Positions 33,705 through 45,416 of a DNA stretch of 64,000 bases are shown here, one piece after another; position 1 is the stretch's first letter, and every line of letters begins with the position of its first letter. Below the pieces are notes generated by a model. The model ran no database searches. It was not told the DNA's origin and saw only the letters and a program-made list of their open reading frames with translations. Origin of the DNA: Glycine soja (taxonomy: Eukaryota > Streptophyta > Magnoliopsida > Fabales > Fabaceae); the NCBI RefSeq assembly GCF_004193775.1, contig NC_041003.1, forward strand, positions 24,606,685 through 24,670,684, given 5' to 3'. The position numbers were made by a program, and so were the translations under genes.

Positions 33705-35270
33705 TGTTGGATTTCCCCTGCAGTTGCTTTTTGTTCCACTTTTTCTTCGTTCAAATATATTCAAGGGAAATCCGGTTTGCCGAAAAGCGCACCGGATCAT
33801 CAAGTATTTAAAAATTAAAACGGATGAATCCGAGTATCGAACACAAGGAACTAATGTTAGCCTGAATTAAGTTCAGAAATGAAGCATTGTTGAGAGAACA
33901 TGTACGATTGATAATTTCAAACAGAATTTAAACTAAACTTTTATGCTAAATCTATAAAATGCAAAGTAAGTAAAAGTGACAGCGGTAGGTAGAAATGTTG
34001 GGTCTTTCTCACAAACAAGCTGATGCATATAAATATATTTCTCTAATCAATCATGCTCTTGTGTTCTATGTTGTAGCCTAAATTACTAAACCTCGATCCC
34101 TCGTCAGACCGAATCAATCCGAGCTTCATCCTCAAATCCCTCTTGTTGGACTAAGCCCAATTGAGACAACCCTTTTAGGTTTTGACTAACTTAAATTGAG
34201 TTTCGTCCGCAGATCCCTCTTGTAAGACTAGACTTAGCTCAAGCAGCTTACGAAAGTTTAGCCTAATTTAGCCTAAGCTTCATCCGCAGATCCCTCTTGT
34301 AAGACTAGGCCTAGACTAAAAAACATTATTGTAATAGCATAATTAAAACCAAAACTTAATCCGCAGATTCCTCTTGTAAGATTAAGTTTCGATCCTGCTT
34401 CAATCAAGTTCTAAGGCAACAGTACATTTCCCAATGCTAAAGTCACCTAACTATGCACACAAATGGATGATCAGACCAAAAGCATACAAACATTAAGCAT
34501 TGAAGGAAGCATTGAACATAGAAAACATTATCAATTAGATATTAGGTATTTACATCAGCTGTTCGTTAGAAATCCCCAACTAGGGTGCTTAGCCAGCCAT
34601 TACAAAGAAACCCAAACAATAATAATCTTACAAAACCTAGGTTTCAATGCACAAGCTGCTCCTCTTGATGCTTCTAGGGCTCTTTTCCCCAAATAGGCAC
34701 TGTGGTGTGCTCTGGAATATGTGCCCTTTTTTCTGCCTACAATCTGTCTAAAAGTCTGTAAAAGTGTGTGTCAAAGTGTACCCTAATTTTGCACAAGACA
34801 GGCTTTAAATAGGCTCTAAATTCGCGACGTTGCACTTAGCGCCACCCTCGCGCTTAGCACGGGTAAGTGGATTCGAGCTTAGCACCAGTCGTGCGCTGAG
34901 CCTGGCTGAAGACACATGCTGCGCTTAGCGCACTAATATCGCACTTAGCATGCGACCTTGATGATGATGCTCTACCAGTTTCTCCTTTGCGCTAAGTGCG
35001 TTGAAGTTGCGCTTAGCGGTGGATGCACGCTTAGCCCAATTGCTGAGCTAAGCTCAACTGTCACTTTTTGCACTTCATGACTTAGCCTCTTTTTTACCTG
35101 AAAATGCATAGATTTCATCATTAAATCCAATGGACATATTCTAAAGACAACTTTAACCATAAAACAAGATTTATTTACAAGATTACTCCAAAACAACCAT
35201 AAATTGGGGAACTATACAAGCTTTGGAAAATAATTTCTATGCAAAAGTTAGTCTTATAAGGCGACTAACA
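33705..35270 (-). mobile_element. K1 5' LTR
   Basis: Plus-strand ends TGTTGGATTT and GCGACTAACA, 1,566 bases, PBS on its left, so a 5' LTR on the minus strand. Inserted into K2 protease at 35271; target duplication would be CACTT (35271-35275) with its partner off the left edge. Contains repeats of AGATCCCTCTTGTAAGACTA (34080-34400), TATA CTATTTAAA (34804-34812, minus) and a GCTTAGCG array (34830-35050). Confidence 0.9.
34830..35050. repeat. GCTTAGCGC array in K1 LTR
   Basis: About ten copies of GCTTAGC(GC) or its reverse GCGCTAAGC in both orientations, directly upstream of the TATA box in element orientation. Same array in K2 LTR at 39101-39265. Confidence 0.9.
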
Positions 35271-35915
35271 CACTTCATGTTCCTCCTCTTTAGTAAGACA
35301 TTCTATATGATTAATCAATGCTTTTTCCGAAGGAGAGTGCAGTACCATGGCCATAGTAGCTAATTCTATTTCATGTTCTACCTTGTCTAGATCAAAGCAA
35401 GCTTTCTTATCATTTGGATGCTTCATTGCTTCAAATAAGTTGAATGAGACTTTCTGATCCTCCACACCCAGTTCTAACTTGTCTTTCCCCATATCTACTA
35501 TACAGTTGGTCATGGACATGAAAGGACGTCCCAAGATTATGGGAATGTTAGGATCCTCCTCTATATCCATAACCACAAAATCTACAGGGAATACAAGCTG
35601 CTTGACCTAAATCAACACATTCTCAATCACTCCATATGGTCTAGCAATGGAGCGATCTGCCAACTGGAGGGTCATGCGTGTGGCCATTATTGCTATCTCT
35701 CTAAGTCTCCTGCACATGGAGAGAGGCATTAAATTGATACTAGCTCCCAAGTCTATGAGAGCTTTACCCACAACAACCTCGCCAATGGAACACAATATAG
35801 TAACACTTCCAGGATCTTTGTGCTTCGGGGGAAGGATGCGTTGAATGATTGCACTACATTTACCTTCCACTACTATCGTGTCACTGTGGATATACCGGTT
35901 CTTCTTGGTTAGCAT
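35271..35915 (-). pseudogene. K2 protease fragment
   Basis: Minus-strand retropepsin: KALIDLGASINLMPLSM active site and IPIILGRPFM. A stop near 35608 and the cut by K1 LTR at 35270 (the last codons of the open frame read into the LTR). The C-terminal tail differs from K1's, so K1 and K2 are different subfamilies. Confidence 0.88.
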
Positions 35916-37909
35916 GTCTTTTAAAAATAGAGTGGCATTTGTTAGAGAGCTTCTCCTAAAGGCAAAGTAATTTCTAGTTTCTTGAAGATGTCAAGAAATC
36001 TGGCAAAGTGTCACTCTTTATCCTTCTTGGAAGGCACCAATTGATATGGTACTTCCTTTCCTTCAGCTGAAGTAATCTCTCTCTTTTTCTCTCTTGAAAC
36101 TTCACTCTTGCTTTTCTTTTTCTCCTCATCAACCTTCTCCTTTTCTTTTTCATTTTTCTGATTTTTTTCTTTTTCAATTTCTTCTTTTTCTTTTTCTTTT
36201 TCTTTTTCTTTTTCTTGCTCTTCCTTTATCTTTATTTCTATTTCACTCTCTTTTATTGGTGTCTTTCTCACATCTTGGTCATCTTCATCTTCCACAACTT
36301 CCTCAAGTTCAACAAAATCAGAAACCGGTTCCAGTGCCGGCTCAGCTACCAACTATTGTTTATATCCCTCCACCTTCTTTTCAGCTCTACCTTCATCAGC
36401 CTGAATTGCCATTCTGCTCCTTGTCATTACAGCTTTACATTCTTCCTTCGGATTCTTCTCAGTATTTGCTGTAAAACTGCTTGATTGTCTATCTGCTAAT
36501 TTCTTTGCAAGCTGGCCCACTTGAACCTCCAGATTCTTTATGGCAGACTCCGTGCTCTTCTGGTTAGACATTGAAACCTGCATAAATTAAGCTAGAGTCT
36601 CTTCCAGCTTCGTGGTACGCTCATAGACATTAGGCCCTTAATGGTGGGGCCTATTGGACGGTCCACCTTGGTCTTTGTTGAATTGATTGCCAGGGTGGTT
36701 CTGCCATTGTCTTTGTTGTTGATATTACTGGCCATTTTGGAATCCGGTAAATCATGTTTCATTAAAAGTATTTCTGGGTTGATTCCCCATGTAATTGACT
36801 TCATGAACAATTGGTTCTTCACTAGGGATACAACATCCAAAGTCATAAGCTCCACCACAGATTGTACATCCTGCAACTTGCAAAATAGAAGATTGTGAAG
36901 TTTGTGCAGAATGAAGCTGAGTTGGCAACTTACTTAGTGTCTCGGTTAATGCCTCCAGTTGTTTAGATAGCAACTTGTTATGCGCCAATAGCACATCCTA
37001 TGATGTAAGCTCCAATAAGCTCTTCTTTGTTGGGATGTGGGCTCTATCTCTGCGAATAGCAATGTCACTAGCAGCCATGTTTTCAATAAGGTTCATTGCT
37101 TCTTCAGGAGTCTTCATCTTTATTTTTCACCCAGTAGAAGCGTTTAATAGCTGCTTGGACTGTGGCCTTAACCCATCAATAAAAATGTTAAGCTGAATCA
37201 GTTCGGAGAATCCGTGAGTAGGTGTTTTTCTCAATAGACCACATAATCTTTCTAAGGCCTCACTCAGGGATTCATCTGGAAACTGGTGGAAGGAAGAGAT
37301 GGCGGCTTTGCCTTCTGCAGTCTTCGACTCAGGGAAATATTTCTTTAAAAACTTCTCTACAACTTCATCCCAGGTCTTTAGACTGTTCCCTTTAAAAGAA
37401 TGGAGCCACCTATTAGCTTCTCCAAATAGTGAAAACAAAAACAAACTCAATCTGATTGCCTCTTTCGGCACACCAGCCAGCCGAATGGTATTGCATATTT
37501 CAATGTAAGTGGCCAAGTGTGTGTATGGGTCTTCATTTGGCAGACCATGGAACAGATTATTTTGAATCAGTTGTATCAGAGAAGGAGGATATGTGATTGT
37601 TTGTGCCTGAACCTCTGGTCGCGATATACTAGAAAAGAATTGCGGCACAGTGGAACTTGAGTAATCTTCCAGGGTCACTCTTATTGGCTCTTCAACCATA
37701 ATAACTTCTTCAATTAAATCTGTATGAGATTGTCCTGGAATAGGAAAGCTAGAAGACGCCATGGAAGATCGAGGTTCTTCTTCTGGAGTTGGTGCTGTTT
37801 CTAAGTCCTGCAAAAATTTTCTAATTCTCTCTACGTTGCACCTCCTGCAAGTAGCGTTAATCTCCAAATCGATGGGGATCAAATCACCTGCAGTATATCT
37901 TCTTTGCAT
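35916..37909 (-). pseudogene. K2 gag
   Basis: Start MQRRYTAGDLIPIDLEINAT at 37909; open to 37127 through the capsid domain (NLFHGLPNEDPYTHLATYIE, KTWDEVVEKFLKKYFPESKT). Further on are a zinc knuckle (CTICGGAYDFGCC), a coiled stretch (MQVSMSNQKSTESAIKNLEV) and a strongly charged Lys/Glu linker (36352-36011). Stops at 37130, about 37000, 36770, 36650, 36580 and 36355. Athila-like; K1 gag is its close relative. Confidence 0.9.
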
Positions 37910-38053
37910 ACAAGAAAACAGAACAACAATTATCCAGTTCAAAAGAACAATGAATGTACAGTAACAAAAATATGAACAAAAAGAATCAATGAGTCAAAGA
38001 GAAAAATATAAAGCAATGTCGTAAAACTGAATTGAACTCTTCTAATGAATTAA

Positions 38054-38073
38054 GTTCCCTGGCAACAATGCCA
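38054..38073 (-). other. Primer binding site of K2
   Basis: Minus strand TGGCATTGTTGCCAGGGAAC, a decayed tRNA-Asp PBS, ten bases left of the LTR. Confidence 0.88.
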
Positions 38074-38082
38074 TAAATACTT

Positions 38083-39434
38083 TGTTCATTTTCCCATATG
38101 GTTCCTTTTTCCCCAATTTTCAACAAATATATTCAAGGGGAATGAAACACCGGAAAGTGCACCGGGTCGTCAAATATTTAAAATTAAAACGGAGTGATCC
38201 GAGTATTGAACTAAGGGAACTTGCTTATTAGATAGAGTTTTATTCAAAAGTAAGGCATTGTTGGAACAACATTGATAATCGATGGTTAAAAACATAAATA
38301 AACTACTTCTATGGTAAAAACAATAAATGCAAGTAAGTAAAAGTTGACAGCCGTAGGTAAAAGTGTTGGGTCTTTCTAACAAAGAAGCTGATGCATATGA
38401 AGATATTTCTCTAATTAATCATGTTCTTGTGTTCTATGTTGTAGCCTAAAGTACTAAAGCTCGATCCCTTGTAAGTTTAGACTAATTTAATCTAAGCTTC
38501 ATTTGTAGATCTCTCTTGTAAGACTAGGCTTAACTTAAACAACATTATCATCACAACATATTCAGAAATCCAAAACCCCACAATCCATCCCTGGTAATGT
38601 AGTTATTTAGTCCTGCTTCTATAAACTTCTAAGGCAACAATACATTTCCCGATTGTAAAGTCACCTAACAGTACATACAAATGGGTGATCAGACCAAGAG
38701 CATGCAGTAATTAAGCATTGAACACACAAAAAACAATTAATTAGATATTAAAAGTAATTACATCAGTTGTTCCTTAGAAATCCCCAACAAGGGTGTTTAG
38801 CCAACCATTACAGAAAAACCCTAACACAAATGAGATTGAGAGTACAGAATAATTGTTCCTTACACAAGAAGGAGGATCCCTCCTCCTCTTCCCAGCACCT
38901 CACAATCACTCTTTAGCTCACTAATCTCTCTCTAATTGAAGAACCCTGGGCAAAGCTGCTCCTTTTGCTGCCTCCAGAGCTTCTATCTCGAAATTAGCAT
39001 TGTGGTGTACTTGCTTTGGAATTTTGTACTGCTTGCTAAAATTGTGTACCCTAATTTTGCACAAGACAAACTTTAAATAGGCTCTGAATCTGCGATGTTG
39101 TGCTTAGCACCATCCTCACGCTTAGCGTGAGTTAGTAGATTTGAGCTTAGCGCCAGTTATGCGTTGAGCCTGGCTAAAGACAACTATCCCGCTTAGTGCG
39201 TGGCCTTGATATTTATGCTCTTCTGTCATGCTAAGCGTGCTGAAGCTGAGCTTAGCGTCAGATAATTGAACAGATTTTATCATTAAATCAAATGGAAAAT
39301 ATTCTAGAGACAACTATAACAATAAAACAAGATTTATTTACAAATCCCTACAAAAATAACTATAAATTGGGGAAACTATACAAGTTTTGGAAAATGTTTT
39401 CTATAGAAAAGTTAGTTGTATAAAATGACTAATA
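38083..39434 (-). mobile_element. K2 5' LTR
   Basis: TGTTCATTTT to GACTAATA (last CA mutated to TA), 1,352 bases. TATA CTATTTAAA at 39072-39080 (minus), GCTTAGCG array 39101-39265. Inserted in chromovirus E gag; duplication would be GTACC (39435-39439). Confidence 0.88.
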
Positions 39435-39682
39435 GTACCAAAAGCAGCTTTTTGCCCTTTCGGACATGCCATCACTCGAAAAATTTTCTCAATTTCCCTT
39501 ATCCAGTTCTGAGCACCATCAGGGTTGTATCCTCCATTGAAAGCTGGTGGATTGATTCGTTGAAAGCAGTCCATCACTTGGTACTCAACATCTGAAATAG
39601 TTTCTCCCTTATTTGAATTCCCTATAGCCTTAGCTAAGGCTCGAAGAGCATCCGCTATCGCACGATCATTCCATCCAGCCAT
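39435..39682 (-). pseudogene. Chromovirus E gag, N-terminal part
   Basis: Minus strand, start MAGWNDRAIADALRALAKAI, then CFQRINPPAFNGGYNPDGAQ and NWIREIEKIFRVMACPKGQK, the Tekay/Del-type chromovirus capsid start. Cut at 39434 by K2; the rest is off the left edge. 39683-40086 is leader with no ORF. Confidence 0.9.
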
Positions 39683-40086
39683 CAATCCCTATACACACCA
39701 GGAAGTGAGACATGGAAAGAATACATACAAGAAAAAAAAGAGCAACACAAAATCACAATTATCACTAGTCCTTTCTCGAGACATTAACACTTACTTTTTA
39801 TCACATGTATTTCCTGATCGCTTGCCATATCATCCCATTGCACTTCACAAGTTATACAGATGGCCAGTCTGATAACTCATGACCCAACACTGTAACTCAT
39901 GGTATAGCAGACATCAGGAAACCAAACATGTTATGACTACAACAATTAAATCTCTATAACATATGGAAACACAACAAAGTGAATAAGTTCCAAAAGTAAA
40001 CAACAAACATCAAGTATTCAACAAGGCAACCAAAGAATGCACAGAAAAACATAGCAGACTCACAACTCATTGGCCGAAAGGTTCAA

Positions 40087-40101
40087 CCTGCTCTGATACC
40101 A
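40087..40101 (-). other. Primer binding site of E
   Basis: Minus strand TGGTATCAGAGCAGG, complementary to initiator tRNA-Met, three bases from the LTR. Confidence 0.93.
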
Positions 40102-40317
40102 CTATTTAACGACTCGCCTCATCATCACGATATCATCACTAAAAAATGTGAGAAAATTTTAGATTTTTAATTAAAACTTCGTTAATTTGCATATATAAAA
40201 AATATTATAGTAAATCTGAACTCCACAATATATATACATACATACACACTCTTAGACAACGCACCATTACTTAACCAAATACATACACATGTGTATAGTA
40301 GTGCAGTACACATCATT

Positions 40318-41240
40318 CTCAAAATTAAAGATCCCAAGCTATCCCCCTCAAGGGATGCTTGGACTCTCTAACCACTTTATTTTCCCCACTAGGGACATCC
40401 GACAAGGTCAATGCACCCCCCACGTACATACACAACATGCAACGTATGAAACATGGCATCATCAAGTACACTGACCACGGATAGATTAAAGATCCTAAGC
40501 CATCCCCCTCAAGAGATGCTTAGACTCTTTAACCTCTCTATTTCCCCCACTAGGGACATCCGACAAGGTCAAAGCACCCCCCATGAATGTACACAACATC
40601 CAACGTGTGAAACATGGCATCATCAAGTACACTAACATTGGATAGATTAAAGATCCCAAGCCATCCCCTTCAAGGGATGCTTAGACTCTCTAACCACTTT
40701 ATTTTCCCCACTAGGGACATCCGACAAGGTCAATGCAGCCCCCATGTACATACGCAACATGCAACGTATGAAACATGGCATCATTAAGTACACTGGCCAT
40801 GGATAGATTAAAGATCCTAAGCCATCCCCCTCAAGAGATGCTTAGACTCTTTAATCTCTCTATTTCCCCCACTAGGGACATCCGACAAGGTCAAAGCACC
40901 CCCCATGAACGTACACAACATCCAACATATGAAACATGGTATCATCAAGTACACTGACCATGGATAGATTAAAGATCCTAAGCCATCCCCTCAAGAGATG
41001 CTTAGACTCTCTAACCACTTTATTTTCCCCACTAGGGACATCCGACAAGGTCAATGCACCCCCCATGTACATACACAACATGCAACATATGAAACATGGC
41101 ATCATCAAGTACACTGACCATGGATAGATTAAAGATCCTAAGCCATCCCCCTCAAGAGATGCTTAGACTCTCTAACCACTCTATTTCCCCTCACTAGGGA
41201 CATTCGACAAGGTCAATGCACCCCCCATTTACATACACAA
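40318..41240. repeat. 161-bp tandem repeat, about six units
   Basis: ATAGATTAAAGATCC recurs at 40481, 40642, 40803, 40964 and 41124 (steps of 160-161), with an altered first unit at about 40323. Each unit holds TTTCCCCACTAGGGACATCC and a CAAGGTCAATGCACCCCCCA phrase. Alternate units are more alike, hinting at growth by dimer. Confidence 0.95.
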
Positions 41241-42377
41241 CTTGCATCATCACAATGTAATTTCAACATCATCAGCATCTCATCTCGGCATCACTCTCAA
41301 CATGAACGTTATTTCATTCTCAATGGCATTATCAATAACCATAACATCTTCTCATATTAACATAATCATCAATAACATCATCAACTCATGTTGACACAAT
41401 TCATCTATAACATCATCACAAACATCAATATCACCTCATATCAATTCATGACATCATATCAACATCAACAGTAAGTCACATTCCACTTATACATGCATCT
41501 ATAGTTCATGCCTGAGATTCACACTTCCTAGGTCTTCAGACCAGACAAGTCTAACACTAAGGTTATTAAGCAATGATAGATATGTCGCATCCCATCAGTC
41601 AAAAACATTATTTTTCTTGAAAACCAGCATGCAACAGGGGCAGTCAGACATCCCCATAGTCAGGTTCCCTGACCCCTAACTATGGCATTAAAAATTGTAA
41701 CTATAATGAACTCCCCTTACCTATTGTGAGCTCTCCTTTAGTTTCTCTGTGTGTTGCTCAAAAGTCCCCCTCGTTCACGCTCGTCAGTCCAAACGTGAGG
41801 TTCTATATACCAAATTGAAGGAAATTTAGTATATATTTTAGGAACAAGGTTAATAACAATGTTCGGAGTCAAATACCCCTATCAAAACATAAGGGTTGAA
41901 GGGTGTTTCAGAATTTACTAAAAGGAAACATCATTTTGAAATTTTGATCACGCCAATGTGACTGAGGCTTAGTGAAAGTTACAAAAATAACATCAATGTT
42001 ATAAAAGATAACTTTTACAATGTCTCATTCTCTAGGGTTTTTCAAAGGAAGTGTAAAAACACTCTATTATAGTACCCAACACACAAGAGACACTAATAGG
42101 AACTCAAACTAACTAGGAGAAGGGTTTAGAAATCAAGATTACCTCAGAGAAACTATGAAATAGAAGATTAGGGGATTTTCTCCACCGAATCCTTGAGGAG
42201 GATTCTGAGGATTCCGCTATGATTAAAGTGTTCCTCTTGGTGTGGGGGTTCAAAAGCAAGCAACGGTGGCTCAAGGTGGCCACTGGTGGTCTTGGGTGGT
42301 GGAAAATGAGGTTTTAGGGTTTGGGTGGCATTTTGGAGAAGAGGTGAGTGAAAAATCGTGTTTTTCACACTGAGAAC

Positions 42378-42389
42378 GTATTTATAACC
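42378..42389 (-). promoter_or_regulatory. TATA box of E 5' LTR
   Basis: GGTTATAAATAC on minus; GCTTAGCG array (42398-42575) begins ten bases upstream in element orientation. Confidence 0.65.
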
Positions 42390-42397
42390 TGCAGATC

Positions 42398-42575
42398 TCG
42401 CTTAGCGAGCTCATCTCACTAAGCCAGAGTCCACTTTTTGCACTTAGCGTGAGAATTCATGCTTAGCGCAACTTCCACTGCACTATGGCTCGCTTAGTGC
42501 GCCCCTACTCGCTCAGCGCAATTCCCTCTCTGGCTGGAATTGCGCTTAGCACGCCCTTCTCGCTTAGCGAGACAT
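42398..42575. repeat. GCTTAGCG array in E LTR
   Basis: CTCGCTTAGCGAG-type palindromes, about eight copies. The E1 and J LTRs of the same family lack this and have AAGCTTCT repeats at the comparable place. Confidence 0.88.
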
Positions 42576-42896
42576 AAAAAGTTGTTATCTTCCAAATCCC
42601 AATGGTCAGACTGTGGAAACATGTCTTAGGAAGCTCCAGACAAAATATGAAGACGACCCAGCAGTTAACGAATCCGGGAATGTAATTTTACTGAGATAGG
42701 TTTGGGAAAATTCTGAAATCTCATAATTTCAACTTAGTTCAACAAAACTCCATAGAACTCAGCATCCACATCAAGAAATTCATACACAACTAACTCAAGT
42801 CATACCTCAAATCATTCAAGTCAACCATATAGTCAAATAACAAGATAAATACAATTAAAAATTAATTTATAACCACAACTATTTCAGGGTGTTACA

Positions 42897-44048
42897 GTTC
42901 CTTCCTCAATGGTCTCATTGAAGAAGAAGTATATGTAGACCAACCACCAAGTTTTGTAGACTACGAACATCCTAATCATGTCTATAGGTTGAAAAAGGCT
43001 CTGTATGGTTTGAAACGAGCACCTAGCTCATGCTATGATAGATTGAGCAATCTTTTACAAGAGGGTGAGTTGACAAAACATTGTTTATTAAGAAAGTAAA
43101 TAGTGAGTTGTTAATTGTACAAATAAATGTTGATGATATAATCTTTGGTGCTACTAATGAAATTTTGTGTAAGGAATTTTACAATTGTATGCAGAAAGAA
43201 TTTGAGATGTCTATGATGGGAGAGTTGAACTTCTTCCTTGGTCACCAAGTCAAGAAGATAAAACATGGAACCTTCCTATGTCAAACCAAATATTGTACAT
43301 AACTAATTAAGAAATTTGGCATGGAAAATGCAAAGAAACATAAACTCCAATGGCAACTTCAACCTATCTTGACCTCAATGAGAAAGGTAAATCAGTGGAT
43401 GAGTCAAGATATAAAGGTATGATTAGTTCACTTCTTTACTTAACTTCAAGTAGACTAGATACAATACTTAGTGTTTGCTTGTGTGTAAGGTATCAAGATA
43501 ATCCTAAGGAATCTCACTTAATAGTTGTTAAAAGAATCATTAAGTACCTTAAGGGCACAACCAATGTTGGCTTGTGGTATTCCAAAGGTACCTCCTTAAA
43601 TCTAATCGACTTTTCAGATTCTGATTTTGCAAGATGCAAACTAGATAGGAAAAGCACAAGTGAGACATACCATCAATTAGGAAGCTCCCTTGTATCTTGG
43701 AATTTCAAGAAACAAACTTGTTTAGCACTTTCCACTATAGAAGTTGAGTATATTGCAACTAAAAGTTGTTGTGCTCAAAGTCTTTGGATGAAGCAACAAC
43801 TTGAAGACTATGGAGTAGACCTTGATAACATTCCTCTAAAATGTGACAACACAAGTGTGATCAATCTAACTAAAAATCCTATCATGCATTCAAGAACCAA
43901 ACACATAGAGATAAGACATCATTTTCTTAGAGATCATGTTTTAAAAGACGATTGCTGCATTGAGGTCATTGATAGTGAGTATCAACTAGCAGACATATTC
44001 ACTAAACCACTTGCTAGACATAGGTTCTTCTTTATTAGAAATGAATGA
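42897..44048 (+). pseudogene. Copia F reverse transcriptase end and RNase H
   Basis: [20 protein letters not shown] and [20 protein letters not shown], a frameshift near 43075, then VQINVDDIIFGATN (the YVDD box with Tyr changed to Asn) and MGELNFFLGHQVK. RNase H from 43350: GMISSLLYLTSSRLDT, VKRIIKYLKGTTNVGLWYS, LALSTIEVEYIA and the end motif YQLADIFTKPL. Typical Ty1/copia, SIRE/Maximus-like. The 5' part lies beyond chromovirus E, outside the window. 44049-44226 is untranslated. Confidence 0.93.
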
Positions 44049-44226
44049 GGCATCTTGGATGGATCTAGCATTGAATGATGTTGTGTTTAGTGCATGTAAT
44101 CTATTGCATATTGCAATCTATATCTCTTGATTTCTCTTGAAGGGTCTTTGTTGATATGTTTGTTTAGTCATTTATTCTCTGAAAAATACATGCTTACCTT
44201 GATTATTTCATTTTTCTGTCTGCTTT

Positions 44227-44647
44227 AATCGATTACGCTTCGTATTAATCGATTACTGTGTTTATGTGTATAATTAGTTTTCTAAACATTCTATTTTAAT
44301 CGATTACACCTTGATTTAGTTGATTACCATTGTTGTTTGTGTGTTATTAGTTTTTGAAAATCTTCTATTTTAATCAATTACTCTGCGTTTTAATCGATTA
44401 CTAGTTAAGTGTTTGTGGCGTTTTGGCTTAAACCTGTCTATTTTAATTGACTACCTAAATGCTTAATCGATTACCTGCCTGAGAGTTAAAGTTTTATTTG
44501 GACATTGTTCTGTTTTAATCAATTACCTTGTGTTATAATCAATTACTTATTGTAGCTTTTGGTTTTGAGTGAAAAAAGGGCCAATTTAATTGATTACTAT
44601 GGTATTTTAATCGATTACTTGCATGTTTGTTGTGTGTAATCCATTAC
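44227..44647. repeat. TTAATCGATTAC array in element F
   Basis: About twelve copies of TTTAATCGATTAC, many with one-base decay, between pol and the third ORF. Differs from the other arrays in starting TTTTAATC rather than CTGGTAATC. Confidence 0.88.
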
Positions 44648-44734
44648 ATCTCTTTGTCTTCACCTTATCAACCACCATTATTTCTGCATTTACTTTCGCC
44701 ACCAACCTCAGCCAACCAGAACGTCCCAACCTCT

Positions 44735-44744
44735 CTATAAAAGG
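44735..44744 (+). promoter_or_regulatory. Internal TATA box for F third ORF
   Basis: CTATAAAAGG just after the array, followed by a C/A-rich leader of about 110 bases. Confidence 0.6.
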
Positions 44745-45416
44745 CAAACTTAACCCATCCACTAATCACACCAACACCTCCTCTAAAAACCTTTCTCTAA
44801 ACCCAACCTTCTTCTACTTCCAAACCCTTTGTTTCCCTTTTGAAAATTGGGAGCAATCCCTCCAAAGATTAGAAGAAAGCCAAGACTTCCAAGAGGAAGC
44901 AAGGTGAATGCTCTTAAGCTACTCTCAACAAGTTTGATACATGGTTCATCGACAAAAGTAAGAAGAACAATTATAAAATGATTTACACCATGAAGAATGT
45001 GAGAATACCCAAGTATATGGACTTAGAGCGGTTTGGTTCAACTTCCTTAATTTGTTGGAAGCTCAAGGTTTGTCCAAGCTAGTGTAGATGAAAGGAACAT
45101 TTTATCCAAAACAAGTGAAAGTCTTTTGCATGTGTGCACACGCCGACCTATAAGGTCATCCCTTTTCTACAATTAATGGAGTAGCAATGGTTATCGACAC
45201 TGATGTATGGAAGGAAGTAGCAAGACTGGACATGGGTGGAGTCCGCAAATTCGAAGAAATAACTGATGGGTACAGGAAGATGCAGAACTACAGGGGAATG
45301 CGTCTTGACCCAACAAGGAATTTGAGGAATCGCCTAGGAGTAGGTGGTCTGACAGCCGAAGACAAAATGCTTGTGTACCCATTGTTAGGACTTTTGGCAA
45401 GCGTACCAATTTTCAT

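Larger units (their letters stand above)
40105..42896 (-). mobile_element. Chromovirus E 5' LTR
   Basis: TTTAACGACTCGCC (from TGTAAC) to GGGTGTTACA, 2,792 bases. PBS on its left fixes it as a minus-strand 5' LTR. Inserted in the RT of copia F; the duplication would be GTTCC (42897-42901). It differs from E1 and J LTRs in having a 161-bp instead of 83-bp repeat and a GCTTAGCG array before its TATA box. Confidence 0.92.

Noticed and set aside
40872..41127. Frames within the 161-bp repeat
   Set aside because: Open only because the repeat unit happens to lack stops; product is a simple repeat.
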